Positions 14,834 through 23,688 of a stretch of 64,000 nt of DNA are shown piece by piece (the first letter of the stretch is position 1; each line of letters starts with the position of its first letter). The notes beneath the pieces are model-generated. The model was not told the DNA's origin and searched no databases. It saw nothing but the letters and a program-made list of their open reading frames with translations. This DNA comes from Planctomycetota bacterium (GTDB taxonomy: Bacteria > Planctomycetota > Phycisphaerae > Phycisphaerales > UBA1924): positions 1-64,000 of the forward strand of contig JACTNA010000019.1 of the NCBI GenBank assembly GCA_014584315.1, given 5' to 3'. Position numbers and translations under genes: made by a program.

Positions 14834-17607
14834 CGCCCGCGCACGCTGACGGGGCGGCGCCTTCGCGGCACGCGCGAAGGACGGCCGGATCGCGACGACT
14901 CGCATTGCTCTGCGCTTGCTGCGCAACCGTGGTGAACTCGCTCGTCCTGCCGACCGCCGCGCAGGTCGCCGATGCGCCGGCGCAGGCGCCCGAGCCGATG
15001 CAGGCCCCGCCCCTCGCCGCCCCGGTGACGAGGCTGCTCGGCGCGGACTACCTCAGCGACAGCGAGCGCAGTGCGCTCCGCGTGCGGCACGGCGTGTGGA
15101 CCGACGCCGACCTGGCGACGCCGGCGCTCCGCGCGCGTGCCGCCCTCGTGCGCGGGGCATGGGACGACGCTTCGCTCGACGATCCGGAGGTTGACCCGCT
15201 CGACCGCGCCGAGGCGTTGCTGTGTCGCGGCGACCTTCACGATGCCCTGGGCGTGCTCGAAGGCCGCGACGCCGTTCGCGCGATCCGCCTGCGCGCTGAA
15301 GCACTGGAGACCCTCGGCCGCTACGACGAAGCCGACGCCGCGCTCGAGCCGCTCGTCGAACGCCTTGCAGGCAGCCGCGTCACCGACGCCGACGAACTCG
15401 TGGACGGCGTCCGGGGCCTCGCGGTCCGCCTTCGCATTCGCGGCAGCGCGCGGGCCGAGGATGCCGCCGGCGGCTACCGGGCGCTGATGTCGATGCTCGC
15501 GGTCGCCCGCGACGAGATGGACCGCCTCTCGTGGCAGGCCCGCCTCGCCGAGGCGGAACTCCTGTACTCGCGCGACAACCTGCCCGAGGCGGGCAAGGCC
15601 GTCGAAGAAACGCTGAGGCTCAATCCCTCGTGCGCCGCGGCGTGGGCGCTCGCGGGCCGGATGGCCGTCGACTCGTTCGATTTCGATCGAGCCGAGTCCA
15701 TCGCCCAGCGGCTGCACGCGCTCGCCGGCCCGGGCATGTCCGCCGACGGCGCGGCGATTTCCGCCCGCGCACGCCTGCGCCAGAGCGACCCGGAGGGCGC
15801 GTCGCTCGCTCTCGCGCCCGCGCTCGAGCGATTCCCGAACGCCCGCGCCCTGCTCGCGTTGGAGGCGGCCGCGCTCGCCGCGCGGTTCGACGACGCGGGG
15901 TTGGATGGTGCGCTCGCCGCCTTCGACGCCCTGAACGCCACCGATCGGTCACCGGACGCGCTCTTCGAGGTCGGGCGTGCCCTCAGCGAGGCCCGCCAGT
16001 ACGGTCAGGCGGCGGACTCGCTCGAACTCGCCGCGGCGCGCCGACCGACGCTCCCCGAACCGTGGATCGAACTCGGCCTGCTGGAGTTGCAGGCTGGACG
16101 CGACCTCCGCGCCCGCGATGCGCTGCGACGCGCGGCGGTCCTCGACCCGTTCAATCTCCGCGCCGAGAACAGCCTCCGGCTCATCGAGGAACTGCTGACC
16201 TACGAGACGGTCGAGAGCGAGCACTTCGTCGTGCGCCACCGCCCCGGACCGGACGCCCTGCTCGCCCGCGAGATGCTCCCCGTCCTCGAGCGCATCCACG
16301 CCATCGTCGCCGGCCCGGAGGGGTTCGACCACGAGCCGGGGCAGCGCACGCAGATCGAACTCATGCCCGACCATTCGTGGTTCAGCGTCCGCATCACCGG
16401 CATGCCGCGCATCCACACGATGGCCGCGTCAACCGGCCCGGTGATCGCGATGGAGGCGCCGCGCGAAGGCCCGCGCAGCACCATCGGCCCGTACGACTGG
16501 CCCCGCACGCTCCAGCACGAGTACGCCCACACCGTTACGCTCTCGCGCACCAACAACCGCATCCCGCACTGGTTCACCGAGGCCGCCGCAGTGTGGGTCG
16601 AGCACGCGCCGGTCGATCCGCGCTGGTGGGGGTTGCTCGCGCGCGCCTACGAGCGCAACGAACTCTTCGACCTCGACACCATCAGCCTTCGGTTCGTGCG
16701 GCCGCTGCGCCCGACCGACCGCTCGCAGGCCTACGCCCAGGGCTGGTGGATGTACCGCTTCATCGTCGAACGCTGGGGAAGCGACGCGCCGCTCGCCCTC
16801 ATGGACCGCTACGCCGCCGGCGAGAGGCAGGACGCGGCGATGCGGGGCGTCCTCGGCATCACGCCCGAGCGGTTCTTCCAGGAGTTCCTGCCGTGGGCGC
16901 GCGCGGAACTCGAACGCCTGGGCCTCGTGCTGCCGGAGGGGACGCCGACGCTCCGCGACCTGCTCATGGCCGAGGTCGCGCGCCGCATCGACCGCGACGC
17001 GCTCTGGGCCGAGCGATCCGGCGGAGGTGACGCGGGCGCGGGAGAGCCGCCAAGCCTGCCCGATTTCGGCAGGACCGCGCTGCCGATCCCGGACGCGACG
17101 ATGACCGGGCGGTGGCTCGAACGGCACCCGGGACACCCCGAAGCGCTGGCCGCAGCGGTTCAGATCGCGCTTGCCGCCTCGCGCGGTCGCCCGACGCCGG
17201 AGATGGCGCCGCTGCTCGAACGGCTGGCCGAGGCCCGGCCCGAGGACCCGACCCCGCGTCGGCACCTCGCCAGGCTCGCCATCGACGGCACTCTCCCCGG
17301 CTCGCCGGAGCGCGCCATCGACCATCTGGAGTATCTCGACGCGCGCGAACTGCGCTCGCCCGCCTACGCTCTCGAACTCGCGGAGCGCTACGCCCAGGCG
17401 GGACGGCTCGACGAGGCGTGGGCGAAGGCCGTCCGTGCCTCGCGCGTGGCCCCGTTCGATGCCTCGGTCCGCGAGCAGGCCGCACGCATTGCGCTCCTGC
17501 GCAACGACCTTGCCGCCGCGCAGGCCGAGATCGAGGCGCTGATCGTGCTCGAGCCTGACCGCGAGATTCACCGGCGAAGGCTGGAAGCGATCCGCGCCCG
17601 GCAGTGA
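14818..17607 (+). CDS. Exported TPR protein with a gluzincin metallopeptidase-like domain
   Basis: 929 residues. An Arg-rich N-terminus and a hydrophobic stretch (LALLCACCATVVNSLVLP) form a signal sequence. TPR-like helical repeats fill about residues 110-460. A peptidase_MA-like domain follows, with HEYAH (His567, Glu568, His571) and a downstream WFTEAA glutamate (Glu588), the HExxH-E arrangement of gluzincins. A second helical repeat region ends the protein. It should cleave peptides or proteins in the periplasm, but the substrate is unknown. It overlaps the LolA-like gene and is probably co-expressed with it. It converges with the S1-domain gene, with four bases between the stops. Confidence 0.85.
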   Translation: MAGEVTPAHADGAAPSRHARRTAGSRRLALLCACCATVVNSLVLPTAAQVADAPAQAPEPMQAPPLAAPVTRLLGADYLSDSERSALRVRHGVWTDADLATPALRARAALVRGAWDDASLDDPEVDPLDRAEALLCRGDLHDALGVLEGRDAVRAIRLRAEALETLGRYDEADAALEPLVERLAGSRVTDADELVDGVRGLAVRLRIRGSARAEDAAGGYRALMSMLAVARDEMDRLSWQARLAEAELLYSRDNLPEAGKAVEETLRLNPSCAAAWALAGRMAVDSFDFDRAESIAQRLHALAGPGMSADGAAISARARLRQSDPEGASLALAPALERFPNARALLALEAAALAARFDDAGLDGALAAFDALNATDRSPDALFEVGRALSEARQYGQAADSLELAAARRPTLPEPWIELGLLELQAGRDLRARDALRRAAVLDPFNLRAENSLRLIEELLTYETVESEHFVVRHRPGPDALLAREMLPVLERIHAIVAGPEGFDHEPGQRTQIELMPDHSWFSVRITGMPRIHTMAASTGPVIAMEAPREGPRSTIGPYDWPRTLQHEYAHTVTLSRTNNRIPHWFTEAAAVWVEHAPVDPRWWGLLARAYERNELFDLDTISLRFVRPLRPTDRSQAYAQGWWMYRFIVERWGSDAPLALMDRYAAGERQDAAMRGVLGITPERFFQEFLPWARAELERLGLVLPEGTPTLRDLLMAEVARRIDRDALWAERSGGGDAGAGEPPSLPDFGRTALPIPDATMTGRWLERHPGHPEALAAAVQIALAASRGRPTPEMAPLLERLAEARPEDPTPRRHLARLAIDGTLPGSPERAIDHLEYLDARELRSPAYALELAERYAQAGRLDEAWAKAVRASRVAPFDASVREQAARIALLRNDLAAAQAEIEALIVLEPDREIHRRRLEAIRARQ

Positions 17608-17611
17608 CCGC

Positions 17612-19096
17612 TCAGAGTTTGAGGTCGCCCAGCCCGCCCCCGAGGTGCTCAAGCCCGCCCAGCCCGCCGCTCTTCTGCTGCATCTTCGCCTTCTCCCGCA
17701 TGCGTCGCAACGCGGGCGTCTCTTTGAGGATTTCGTCCGGCGAGCGCGTGTCGCGCTCCATCCCGCCGCGACGCCCGAAGCCCTCGCGCGGCATGACGCC
17801 CTTGGGCGCGCGGGCGGGCTTCTCCTCCGCGCGGCCGGCGGGAGCGCCCTGCTCAGGCTCGGGGCGGGGCCGGGTCTGCTTGATGCTCAGCGAGATGCGA
17901 CGAGTCTCGGGGTCGATCTTCAGCACCCGCGCGGTCACGATCTCGTCCTGCTTCAGCGCGTCCTCGACGCGCGCGATGCGGCGCCAGTCGATCTCCGAGA
18001 TGTGAACGAGCCCCTCGACGCCCGGAGCAACCTCGACGAAGGCCCCAAACTCCAGGATCTTCGTCACCCGACCCGTGACGTCCGCGCCCTCGCTGATGTC
18101 GTTGGCGGCCAGGGCGAACGGGTCGTCCGTGAGTTGCTTGATGCCGAGCGAGATGCGCTTGGCCTCCCAGTCCAGTTTCAGCACCTGGGCACGGACGCGA
18201 TCGCCCTCCTTGATGTGCCGCTGGACGGCCTTCTCGCTGGGGGTGATGCGCTCGTGCGTCAGGTTCTCGACGTGCACCAGCCCGTCCATCCCGCCGATGT
18301 CCACGAACGCGCCGAAGGCGGCGATGCGCCGAACGACGCCCTCGACCACGTCCCCTTCCTTGAGCGTCTCGCGCAGGCGCTTGGCCTGCTCCGCGCGCTC
18401 CTGCTTGAGCATGTCGCGCCTGGAGAGGACGATGTTGCCCTTGCCGGCGCGATCGACGCGAGAGACCTGGCAGGTCAGTTTCTCGCCGACGTACACGGAA
18501 AGGTCCTCGATGCGCTCGAGCGAGACCTGGCTCGCGGGCATGAACGCGCGGTGCCCCGCGACCTCAAGCTCTAGCCCGCCCTTGTTCACCCCGGTCACGC
18601 GGGCCTCGACGGTCTGGCCCGCCTCCAGCATCTCCCAATCGGCCTTCTGCACCGCGCCGGGACGCGAGCACAGGTAGATCGACTCACCGGCCTCGTACCG
18701 GTTCACCACCACCTCGGCCTGCTCGCCAACCTTCGGCAGTTCGTGCTCCGCGTACTGCGACCGCTCCACCACGCCCAGTTCCTTCGGCCCGAACTCGACG
18801 AAAATGTCCGTCGGCCCGACCGAAACCACGGTCCCCGTCCGATGCTCACGCCCGGCCCGCACGACGCGAGGCCCGCGGATCGGCGCCGGCGCCGCGCCCT
18901 CCAGCGGCTGCTCGGCCGCGTGGTGGCGCTCGCGAGCGTGGCGCGTCGGCTTGTCATCGCTCAGCCCGAGGTCGCGCATCGCGGCATCGATCTCCGCGTT
19001 CAACTCGGGGCTGAGCGCGCCGGGCGAATCCGTCGGCGCGGCGGCTGACTGCTCCGGGCGGCCTGTCACGGGCGGGTTCTCGGATGCTGGGTGCAT
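17612..19096 (-). CDS. S1 RNA-binding domain protein (ribosomal protein S1-like)
   Basis: About 494 residues with four S1 domains: GTVVSVGPTDIFVEFG, ARVTGVNKGGLELEVAG, GVVRRIAAFGAFVDIGG and GRVTKILEFGAFVEVAPG. The second and third match the canonical RNA-binding repeats of ribosomal S1, which brings mRNA to the 30S subunit. Typical proteobacterial S1 has six repeats, so this is a shorter form. The N-terminus and the Gly/Lys-rich C-terminus are low in complexity. The start MHPASEN (19096) is chosen because upstream residues are Arg-rich and unlike S1. In a genome with many starts lacking Shine-Dalgarno sites, S1 might be important for initiation. Confidence 0.88.
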   Translation of the reverse strand: MHPASENPPVTGRPEQSAAAPTDSPGALSPELNAEIDAAMRDLGLSDDKPTRHARERHHAAEQPLEGAAPAPIRGPRVVRAGREHRTGTVVSVGPTDIFVEFGPKELGVVERSQYAEHELPKVGEQAEVVVNRYEAGESIYLCSRPGAVQKADWEMLEAGQTVEARVTGVNKGGLELEVAGHRAFMPASQVSLERIEDLSVYVGEKLTCQVSRVDRAGKGNIVLSRRDMLKQERAEQAKRLRETLKEGDVVEGVVRRIAAFGAFVDIGGMDGLVHVENLTHERITPSEKAVQRHIKEGDRVRAQVLKLDWEAKRISLGIKQLTDDPFALAANDISEGADVTGRVTKILEFGAFVEVAPGVEGLVHISEIDWRRIARVEDALKQDEIVTARVLKIDPETRRISLSIKQTRPRPEPEQGAPAGRAEEKPARAPKGVMPREGFGRRGGMERDTRSPDEILKETPALRRMREKAKMQQKSGGLGGLEHLGGGLGDLKL

Positions 19097-19257
19097 GATC
19101 GTTCTACGGCGGGATCTCGTGAGGAATCGGGCGGCCACCACGGCTCGCCTCGCGTCGGAGTTTCTTCGGCGGTTCCGGGCGTGTTCTGATCTCCGGTCAG
19201 GTCGCTAGTCTACCGCGCCCGGCCCCGCGCACCACAATTCCGGTGCGCCCCGAGAGG

Positions 19258-20349
19258 CTATCGGGCGGCGGGCGTGCCCATGGTCTCCCGGACGGCCTCG
19301 ATGATCCGCTCCGCCGTGCGGACGTTCACGAACCCCGCGTTCGCGTCGATCGGCGGCTGGGTGCCCGTCCGCACCGCCTCCAGAAACGAGCGGATCTCCA
19401 GCGCCAGCGGCTCGGCGTCGTCGATCTCCAGCGGCTCGATGTTCACCAGTTCCATCCAGTTCAGGCTCGTCAGGTCCATCCCCTGCCGCAACTGCTCGTG
19501 GACCTCCCGCATCTGGATCTCGTTGGCGATGCGCCGGATGATCGTCCCCTTCTTCGCCGCGTAGTCGATCTTGATGTAGGCGTTCTCGCCCGTGATGCGG
19601 GTGACCCGCTCGGTCTTGAGCGCGAGGCGGCTCGCCGTCACGTTCGCCACGCACACCCCTTCGGGCCGACGCCACGTCAGGCGCGCGTTGCAGATGTCCT
19701 CGTGCTCGGTGATCAGGGAGACCCCCGCGGCCTGGATCTCGTCCGGCTCGTGCCCGCCCATCAGCATCAGCACGACGTCCAGGTCGTGGATCATCATGTC
19801 CATCACGACGCTCACGTCCACCGACCGGAACGTCATCGGACTCACCCGGTGGACCTCGATGAACCGTGGCGAGACCCCGCGACCGTTGTCCGTCGCCTTG
19901 GCCATCGCGCGCATCACGGGGTTGAAACGCTCGATGTGCCCGACCATGAGCACCGCGCCGCCGCGCTCCGCCGTCTCCTTCATCGCCCGCGCGGTCTCGG
20001 CGTCCTGCGCCAGCGGCTTCTCGATCAGGCACGCCACGCCCGCCTCGAGGAACGGACGCGCTGCATCCTCGTGCGCCGTCGTCGGCACCGCGATCGACAC
20101 CGCGTCGACGCCCGCTTCCAGCAGCGCCTCCGGCGTCGGATACACCCGGCACCCCAGGCGCTCCGCGATCATCGCCGCCCGCGCTCCGTCGACGTCCACC
20201 ACGCCCGCCAGCACGCACCCGGGCTCCTGGGCGTACACCCGCGCATGGTGCTGCCCCATGCGACCGACGCCCACCGCGCCGCAACGCAGCGTGCCTTCAC
20301 CCCGGCCCCGTCTGCGCCCCTTGTGCAACGCCGTGCTCATGGCAGCCAT
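19258..20349 (-). CDS. Gfo/Idh/MocA family NAD(P)-dependent oxidoreductase
   Basis: About 363 residues. The Rossmann motif AVGVGRMGQHHARVY is near the N-terminus, with VVDVDGARA after it, SIAVPTTAHED, the family hallmark EKPLA, and a C-terminal domain with VMDMMIHDLDVVLML containing the usual metal-free HD pair. Such enzymes oxidise or reduce sugars and sugar nucleotides; those acting on UDP-GlcNAc derivatives (WlbA-like) share this length, but the substrate cannot be read from the sequence. It lies 19 bp after trxA and is probably in the same transcript. Start at 20349 or 20340 is undecided. Confidence 0.88.
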   Translation of the reverse strand: MAAMSTALHKGRRRGRGEGTLRCGAVGVGRMGQHHARVYAQEPGCVLAGVVDVDGARAAMIAERLGCRVYPTPEALLEAGVDAVSIAVPTTAHEDAARPFLEAGVACLIEKPLAQDAETARAMKETAERGGAVLMVGHIERFNPVMRAMAKATDNGRGVSPRFIEVHRVSPMTFRSVDVSVVMDMMIHDLDVVLMLMGGHEPDEIQAAGVSLITEHEDICNARLTWRRPEGVCVANVTASRLALKTERVTRITGENAYIKIDYAAKKGTIIRRIANEIQMREVHEQLRQGMDLTSLNWMELVNIEPLEIDDAEPLALEIRSFLEAVRTGTQPPIDANAGFVNVRTAERIIEAVRETMGTPAAR

Positions 20350-20368
20350 CTCGTCCGCAACCGGGCGG

Positions 20369-20704
20369 TCAGCCCCCGACGGCCTCGTTGATCGCGGCGG
20401 CGAGCTCCTCGTGGCTCGTCAGTCCGACGAACCGACGGACAGGCTCGCCGTTCTTGAACAGGATCACCGTCGGGATCGCCGAGATGCCGTACTTCACCGA
20501 GATCTCCCGGTTCGAGTCCGTGTCGACCTTCCCGACCTTCGCCTTTCCCGCGAACTCTTCCGCAACCTGATCGATGGTCGGGGCCAACATCCGGCAGGGC
20601 ATGCACCACTCCGCCCAGAAGTCGACCAGCACCGGCTCGGATGCCCCGAGAACCGCACTGTCGAAGTTGGCGTCCGTGAACTCGTGAACGTTCGCACTGG
20701 CCAT
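20369..20704 (-). CDS. trxA: Thioredoxin
   Basis: A 111-residue thioredoxin with the order FTDANFDSAVL, VLVDFWAEWCMPCRML, KVDTDSNREISVKYGI, SAIPTVILFKNGE. The active site is WCMPC, not the usual WCGPC; Met between the cysteines would be expected to change redox potential or partner choice. The cis-proline (IPT) is present. A strong AAAGGAG lies before the ATG. It reduces disulfides in the cytoplasm and is first in a pair with the oxidoreductase gene. Confidence 0.95.
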   Translation of the reverse strand: MASANVHEFTDANFDSAVLGASEPVLVDFWAEWCMPCRMLAPTIDQVAEEFAGKAKVGKVDTDSNREISVKYGISAIPTVILFKNGEPVRRFVGLTSHEELAAAINEAVGG

Positions 20705-20778
20705 CGAGGCTCCTTTCCGACTGCCCGCCGAGGACCGGCCCCGACAGCACCCATGCTAGACGCACCCGCCCCGGCCCG

Positions 20779-21666
20779 TCATCCCCCCGCGATCACCCCC
20801 CACACCGCCCGCAGAGCCTCGGCGTGCTCGCGAACGTCGTGGACTCTGAACAGCCGCACGCCCGACAGGCACTGCTGGATCGCCAGCGCAACCGACCCCG
20901 ACAGACGCTCCGCGGGCGTCGTCTCCACGCCGGGCGACGCCAGGCGACCGACGAAACTCTTGCGGCTCACAGCGCACAGCACGGGCGGCCCCAGCGCGAG
21001 CAGACGACCGACGCCACGCATCAACTCCGAGTTCTGCCCGACCGTCTTCCCGAAGCCAAGCCCCGGGTCCACCACCACGCGATCGGGGCGGACCCCCGCT
21101 TCCGCCGCGGCCCGGCACCGACCCGCAAGGAACGCCGCGACCTCGCCAACCACGTCCGCGTAGGTCGGCTCGGTCGCGTACCGGTCGGAGTACGAGTCCA
21201 GGTCCGGCGGCACGAGGCGGTGCATCAGGATCACCCCCGCCCCACGCTCCGCGACAAGCCGCAGCATCGACGCGTCCTCCTCGCCCGCAGACACGTCGTT
21301 GACCGCGTCCGCCCCGGCGTCCAGCGCGGCCCGAGCGACCGCGGCACGCGTCGTATCGACGCTGATCGGGATGCCCGCCAGAGGCGCGCCCGCCGCCCGG
21401 ATCGCCCGCACCGCCGGGACGACGCGCGCGATCTGCTCCTCCTCGGGCACACGCGCCGCGCCCGGGCGAGTGGATTCGCCCCCGAGGTCGAGCGCATCCG
21501 CGCCATCACGCACCGCCCGGCGCGCCGCCTCCACGGCCGCGGTTGGCGAGGGGACCCGGCTCGCCTCATGGAAACTGTCCGGCGTGAGATTCAGGATCGC
21601 CACGATGCGCGGTCGATCGAGCATGATCGACCGGCCGTTCGCCAATCGCCAGACCGTGTGCGGCAT
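20779..21666 (-). CDS. folP: Dihydropteroate synthase
   Basis: About 295 residues. Family motifs are ILNLTPDSFHE, DALDLGGESTRPGA, ISVDTTRAAVARAAL, NDVSAGEEDASM, VILMH, DPGLGFGKTVGQN and AVSRKSFVG. The enzyme condenses p-aminobenzoate with hydroxymethyl-dihydropterin diphosphate in folate synthesis. It does not carry a fused HPPK domain. The ATG start has no Shine-Dalgarno site and follows a TATTCT by seven bases. Confidence 0.95.
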   Translation of the reverse strand: MPHTVWRLANGRSIMLDRPRIVAILNLTPDSFHEASRVPSPTAAVEAARRAVRDGADALDLGGESTRPGAARVPEEEQIARVVPAVRAIRAAGAPLAGIPISVDTTRAAVARAALDAGADAVNDVSAGEEDASMLRLVAERGAGVILMHRLVPPDLDSYSDRYATEPTYADVVGEVAAFLAGRCRAAAEAGVRPDRVVVDPGLGFGKTVGQNSELMRGVGRLLALGPPVLCAVSRKSFVGRLASPGVETTPAERLSGSVALAIQQCLSGVRLFRVHDVREHAEALRAVWGVIAGG

Positions 21667-21673
21667 CGTGCGC

Positions 21674-21679
21674 AGAATA
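21674..21679 (-). promoter_or_regulatory. -10 hexamer TATTCT before folP
   Basis: On the minus strand TATTCT is followed by seven bases (GCGCACG) and ATG. Confidence 0.4.
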
Positions 21680-21750
21680 CGCCCTCGGCGCAGCGCACGA
21701 GAACGGCCCGCGCGACCGAGGCGCGGGCCGCGTGAGCGGTCACCGGCGGC

Positions 21751-23481
21751 TCAGAATCGGGGGCGCTGCCCGCCGGCGGGCGGAGCGTCCATCATGTCGT
21801 CCTCGCCGCCGAACGCCTCGCCGAGTTGCTTGAACACGTCCATCACCGTGTTGGGCACGTAGATCGTCGCCCGCAGGCCCGCGTCGTGCGTCGTCGCGGC
21901 GATGCCGATCGGAGGCAGTTCCCCTTCCACCCGCGGCATGGGGAAGCCGCCCATCATCGCCATGACCGAGCCGACCGACTCCAGGACCTTCTGCACGCCG
22001 ACGTACGCCTCGAACGAGCGGCCGGCGGGGAGGTGCTCGGAGACCGCGGCGATGCCCCGCTCCGAACCCAGCCCGTTGCCGGACTTGGCCGACTCGATCG
22101 CCTTCGTCAGCAACTGCGAGTTCCGAGACATCGTCTGCACCAGCCCGCCCTCGGTCGCCGCGAGGAACCCGCTCGGACCGCCCGTCGGCCCGAACATCAG
22201 CATCATGCCCTGCTGCATCTGCTGGGCTTCCATCGCGTTGGGGGCGTTGAAGTCGATGCTCATCGTCATCGACCACGCGTCGTACTTCGTGCCGACGGCC
22301 TCGCCCGCGCCCTCCGTGTACGCCGTCTTGTACATCACGCCGTCCGCCGCCTTGCCGTCCATGTTCGTGAACGCCTGCTTCATCGCGCCGACCATGCCGG
22401 CCGGGTCGCTCGTCCGGGTGTACGCGACCGTATTGGCCATCAGCCCGCCCGTGAGCAGCGCGGGCGTGTGCCCGAGCACCATGCCCGTGCCGTCCATGGT
22501 CTCCAGGAACTGGAACGGGTTGACGCCCACCAGCCCGATCGCCTCGGGGTCCGCCTCGGCCGCGAGATTGAGCATCTCCGTCAGCCCCGCGCGCAGGCCG
22601 GGGCTGGAGAAGTCCATGGCGTAGGCCATGATGTACGGCACGTTCGGCAGGCGACCGAGAATCGAGCCCGAGTTCCCGGGCGCGGTGAAGAACGCCGCCG
22701 AGGGCGAGTCTTCGTTGAACTGGGCAGCGAACTCGAGCCTCATCCCGTCCTCCGCGAAGTCAACGCCCATCAGCGCGACGCGGCCGTCGCGGGTGACGGC
22801 GCCGGAGAGCGCGTCGATGACACCGAGGGCCTGGCCGACCTGCTCGCCCTGGCCGCCCATCATCGCCATGAACTCCATCTGCTGGCGCATCCCGTTGACG
22901 CCCTCCTCGATCTGCGGGCGGAGGGCCTGCACGTCGGCGATGACGACCATGTCGCTCTGCTCCGCGACGGCCTTGCCCGTCTTGCCGAGGCGCGCGGAGT
23001 GCGCGTCCATCGTGCCGGAGGTGGAGGGAAGTTCGCGGAGCGTGGCTTCGTCCGGTCCCGCGGCCGCGAACCCGCCGCCGAGGTCCCGGAAGAACGCCAA
23101 CTCGCCCATCACGTCCGCCTGGCCGAACCCATCCGCCGCCTCGCCCCCCAGCCCGGCGATCAGCGAGTTGAAGTTGCTCACCGGCAGCAGCATGTAGGTC
23201 GTCTCGGGGTCCACCATCACGAACGCCGCCGACCCTGCGGCGTTCATCCCGTCGCTGCTGAGCATCGCCTCCAGCATCGCCAGTTGGACGGCCGCGTCCT
23301 CGACCCCGAACCGATCCACGTACCGCTTGATCCCGCCGTGCGTCTCGGAAACGTTCGCGATCGCGACGATGACCGTTGCCCCGGCGGGCACGCGGTCCAG
23401 CACCGCCGGCAGGTCCGCCAACGCCGGAAGACACCACAGGGTCGAGCCGGCCAGGCAGGCAGTCAGAAGCGTTCGGGTCAT
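21751..23481 (-). CDS. Large exported protein of unknown function
   Basis: About 576 residues from MTRTLLTACLAG, a signal peptide ending near PALAD. A GAAAGGAAGAG stands before this ATG, which decides the start. The mature protein is acidic, rich in Met, Gly and Ala, and has only the signal-peptide cysteine. Segments such as MLLPVSNFNSLIAGLGG and VPYIMAYAMDFSSPG suggest alternating sheets and helices of the kind seen in planctomycete DUF3352-like exported proteins, but this is uncertain. The C-terminus is a short Pro/Gly tail (MDAPPAGGQRPRF). No catalytic motif was found. Confidence 0.75.
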   Translation of the reverse strand: MTRTLLTACLAGSTLWCLPALADLPAVLDRVPAGATVIVAIANVSETHGGIKRYVDRFGVEDAAVQLAMLEAMLSSDGMNAAGSAAFVMVDPETTYMLLPVSNFNSLIAGLGGEAADGFGQADVMGELAFFRDLGGGFAAAGPDEATLRELPSTSGTMDAHSARLGKTGKAVAEQSDMVVIADVQALRPQIEEGVNGMRQQMEFMAMMGGQGEQVGQALGVIDALSGAVTRDGRVALMGVDFAEDGMRLEFAAQFNEDSPSAAFFTAPGNSGSILGRLPNVPYIMAYAMDFSSPGLRAGLTEMLNLAAEADPEAIGLVGVNPFQFLETMDGTGMVLGHTPALLTGGLMANTVAYTRTSDPAGMVGAMKQAFTNMDGKAADGVMYKTAYTEGAGEAVGTKYDAWSMTMSIDFNAPNAMEAQQMQQGMMLMFGPTGGPSGFLAATEGGLVQTMSRNSQLLTKAIESAKSGNGLGSERGIAAVSEHLPAGRSFEAYVGVQKVLESVGSVMAMMGGFPMPRVEGELPPIGIAATTHDAGLRATIYVPNTVMDVFKQLGEAFGGEDDMMDAPPAGGQRPRF

Positions 23482-23688
23482 CGCTCTTCCTTTCTCATGG
23501 GTCGTGTGTCGCCGAGCGGGGGAGGACGCGGGTTCACTCACGATGGGCGTCCGAACCCCGAGGGTCCGCAGTATAGGTTCGGAAGACCGGGCGTCCGGCT
23601 TCAGCCGAAAGCCCCCTCCGAAGCCGACTGTCTTACCGTCGCCCCCCGCCACGGCTGCGTAGCCCGTACAGGCACGCGTCGGCGTGGC

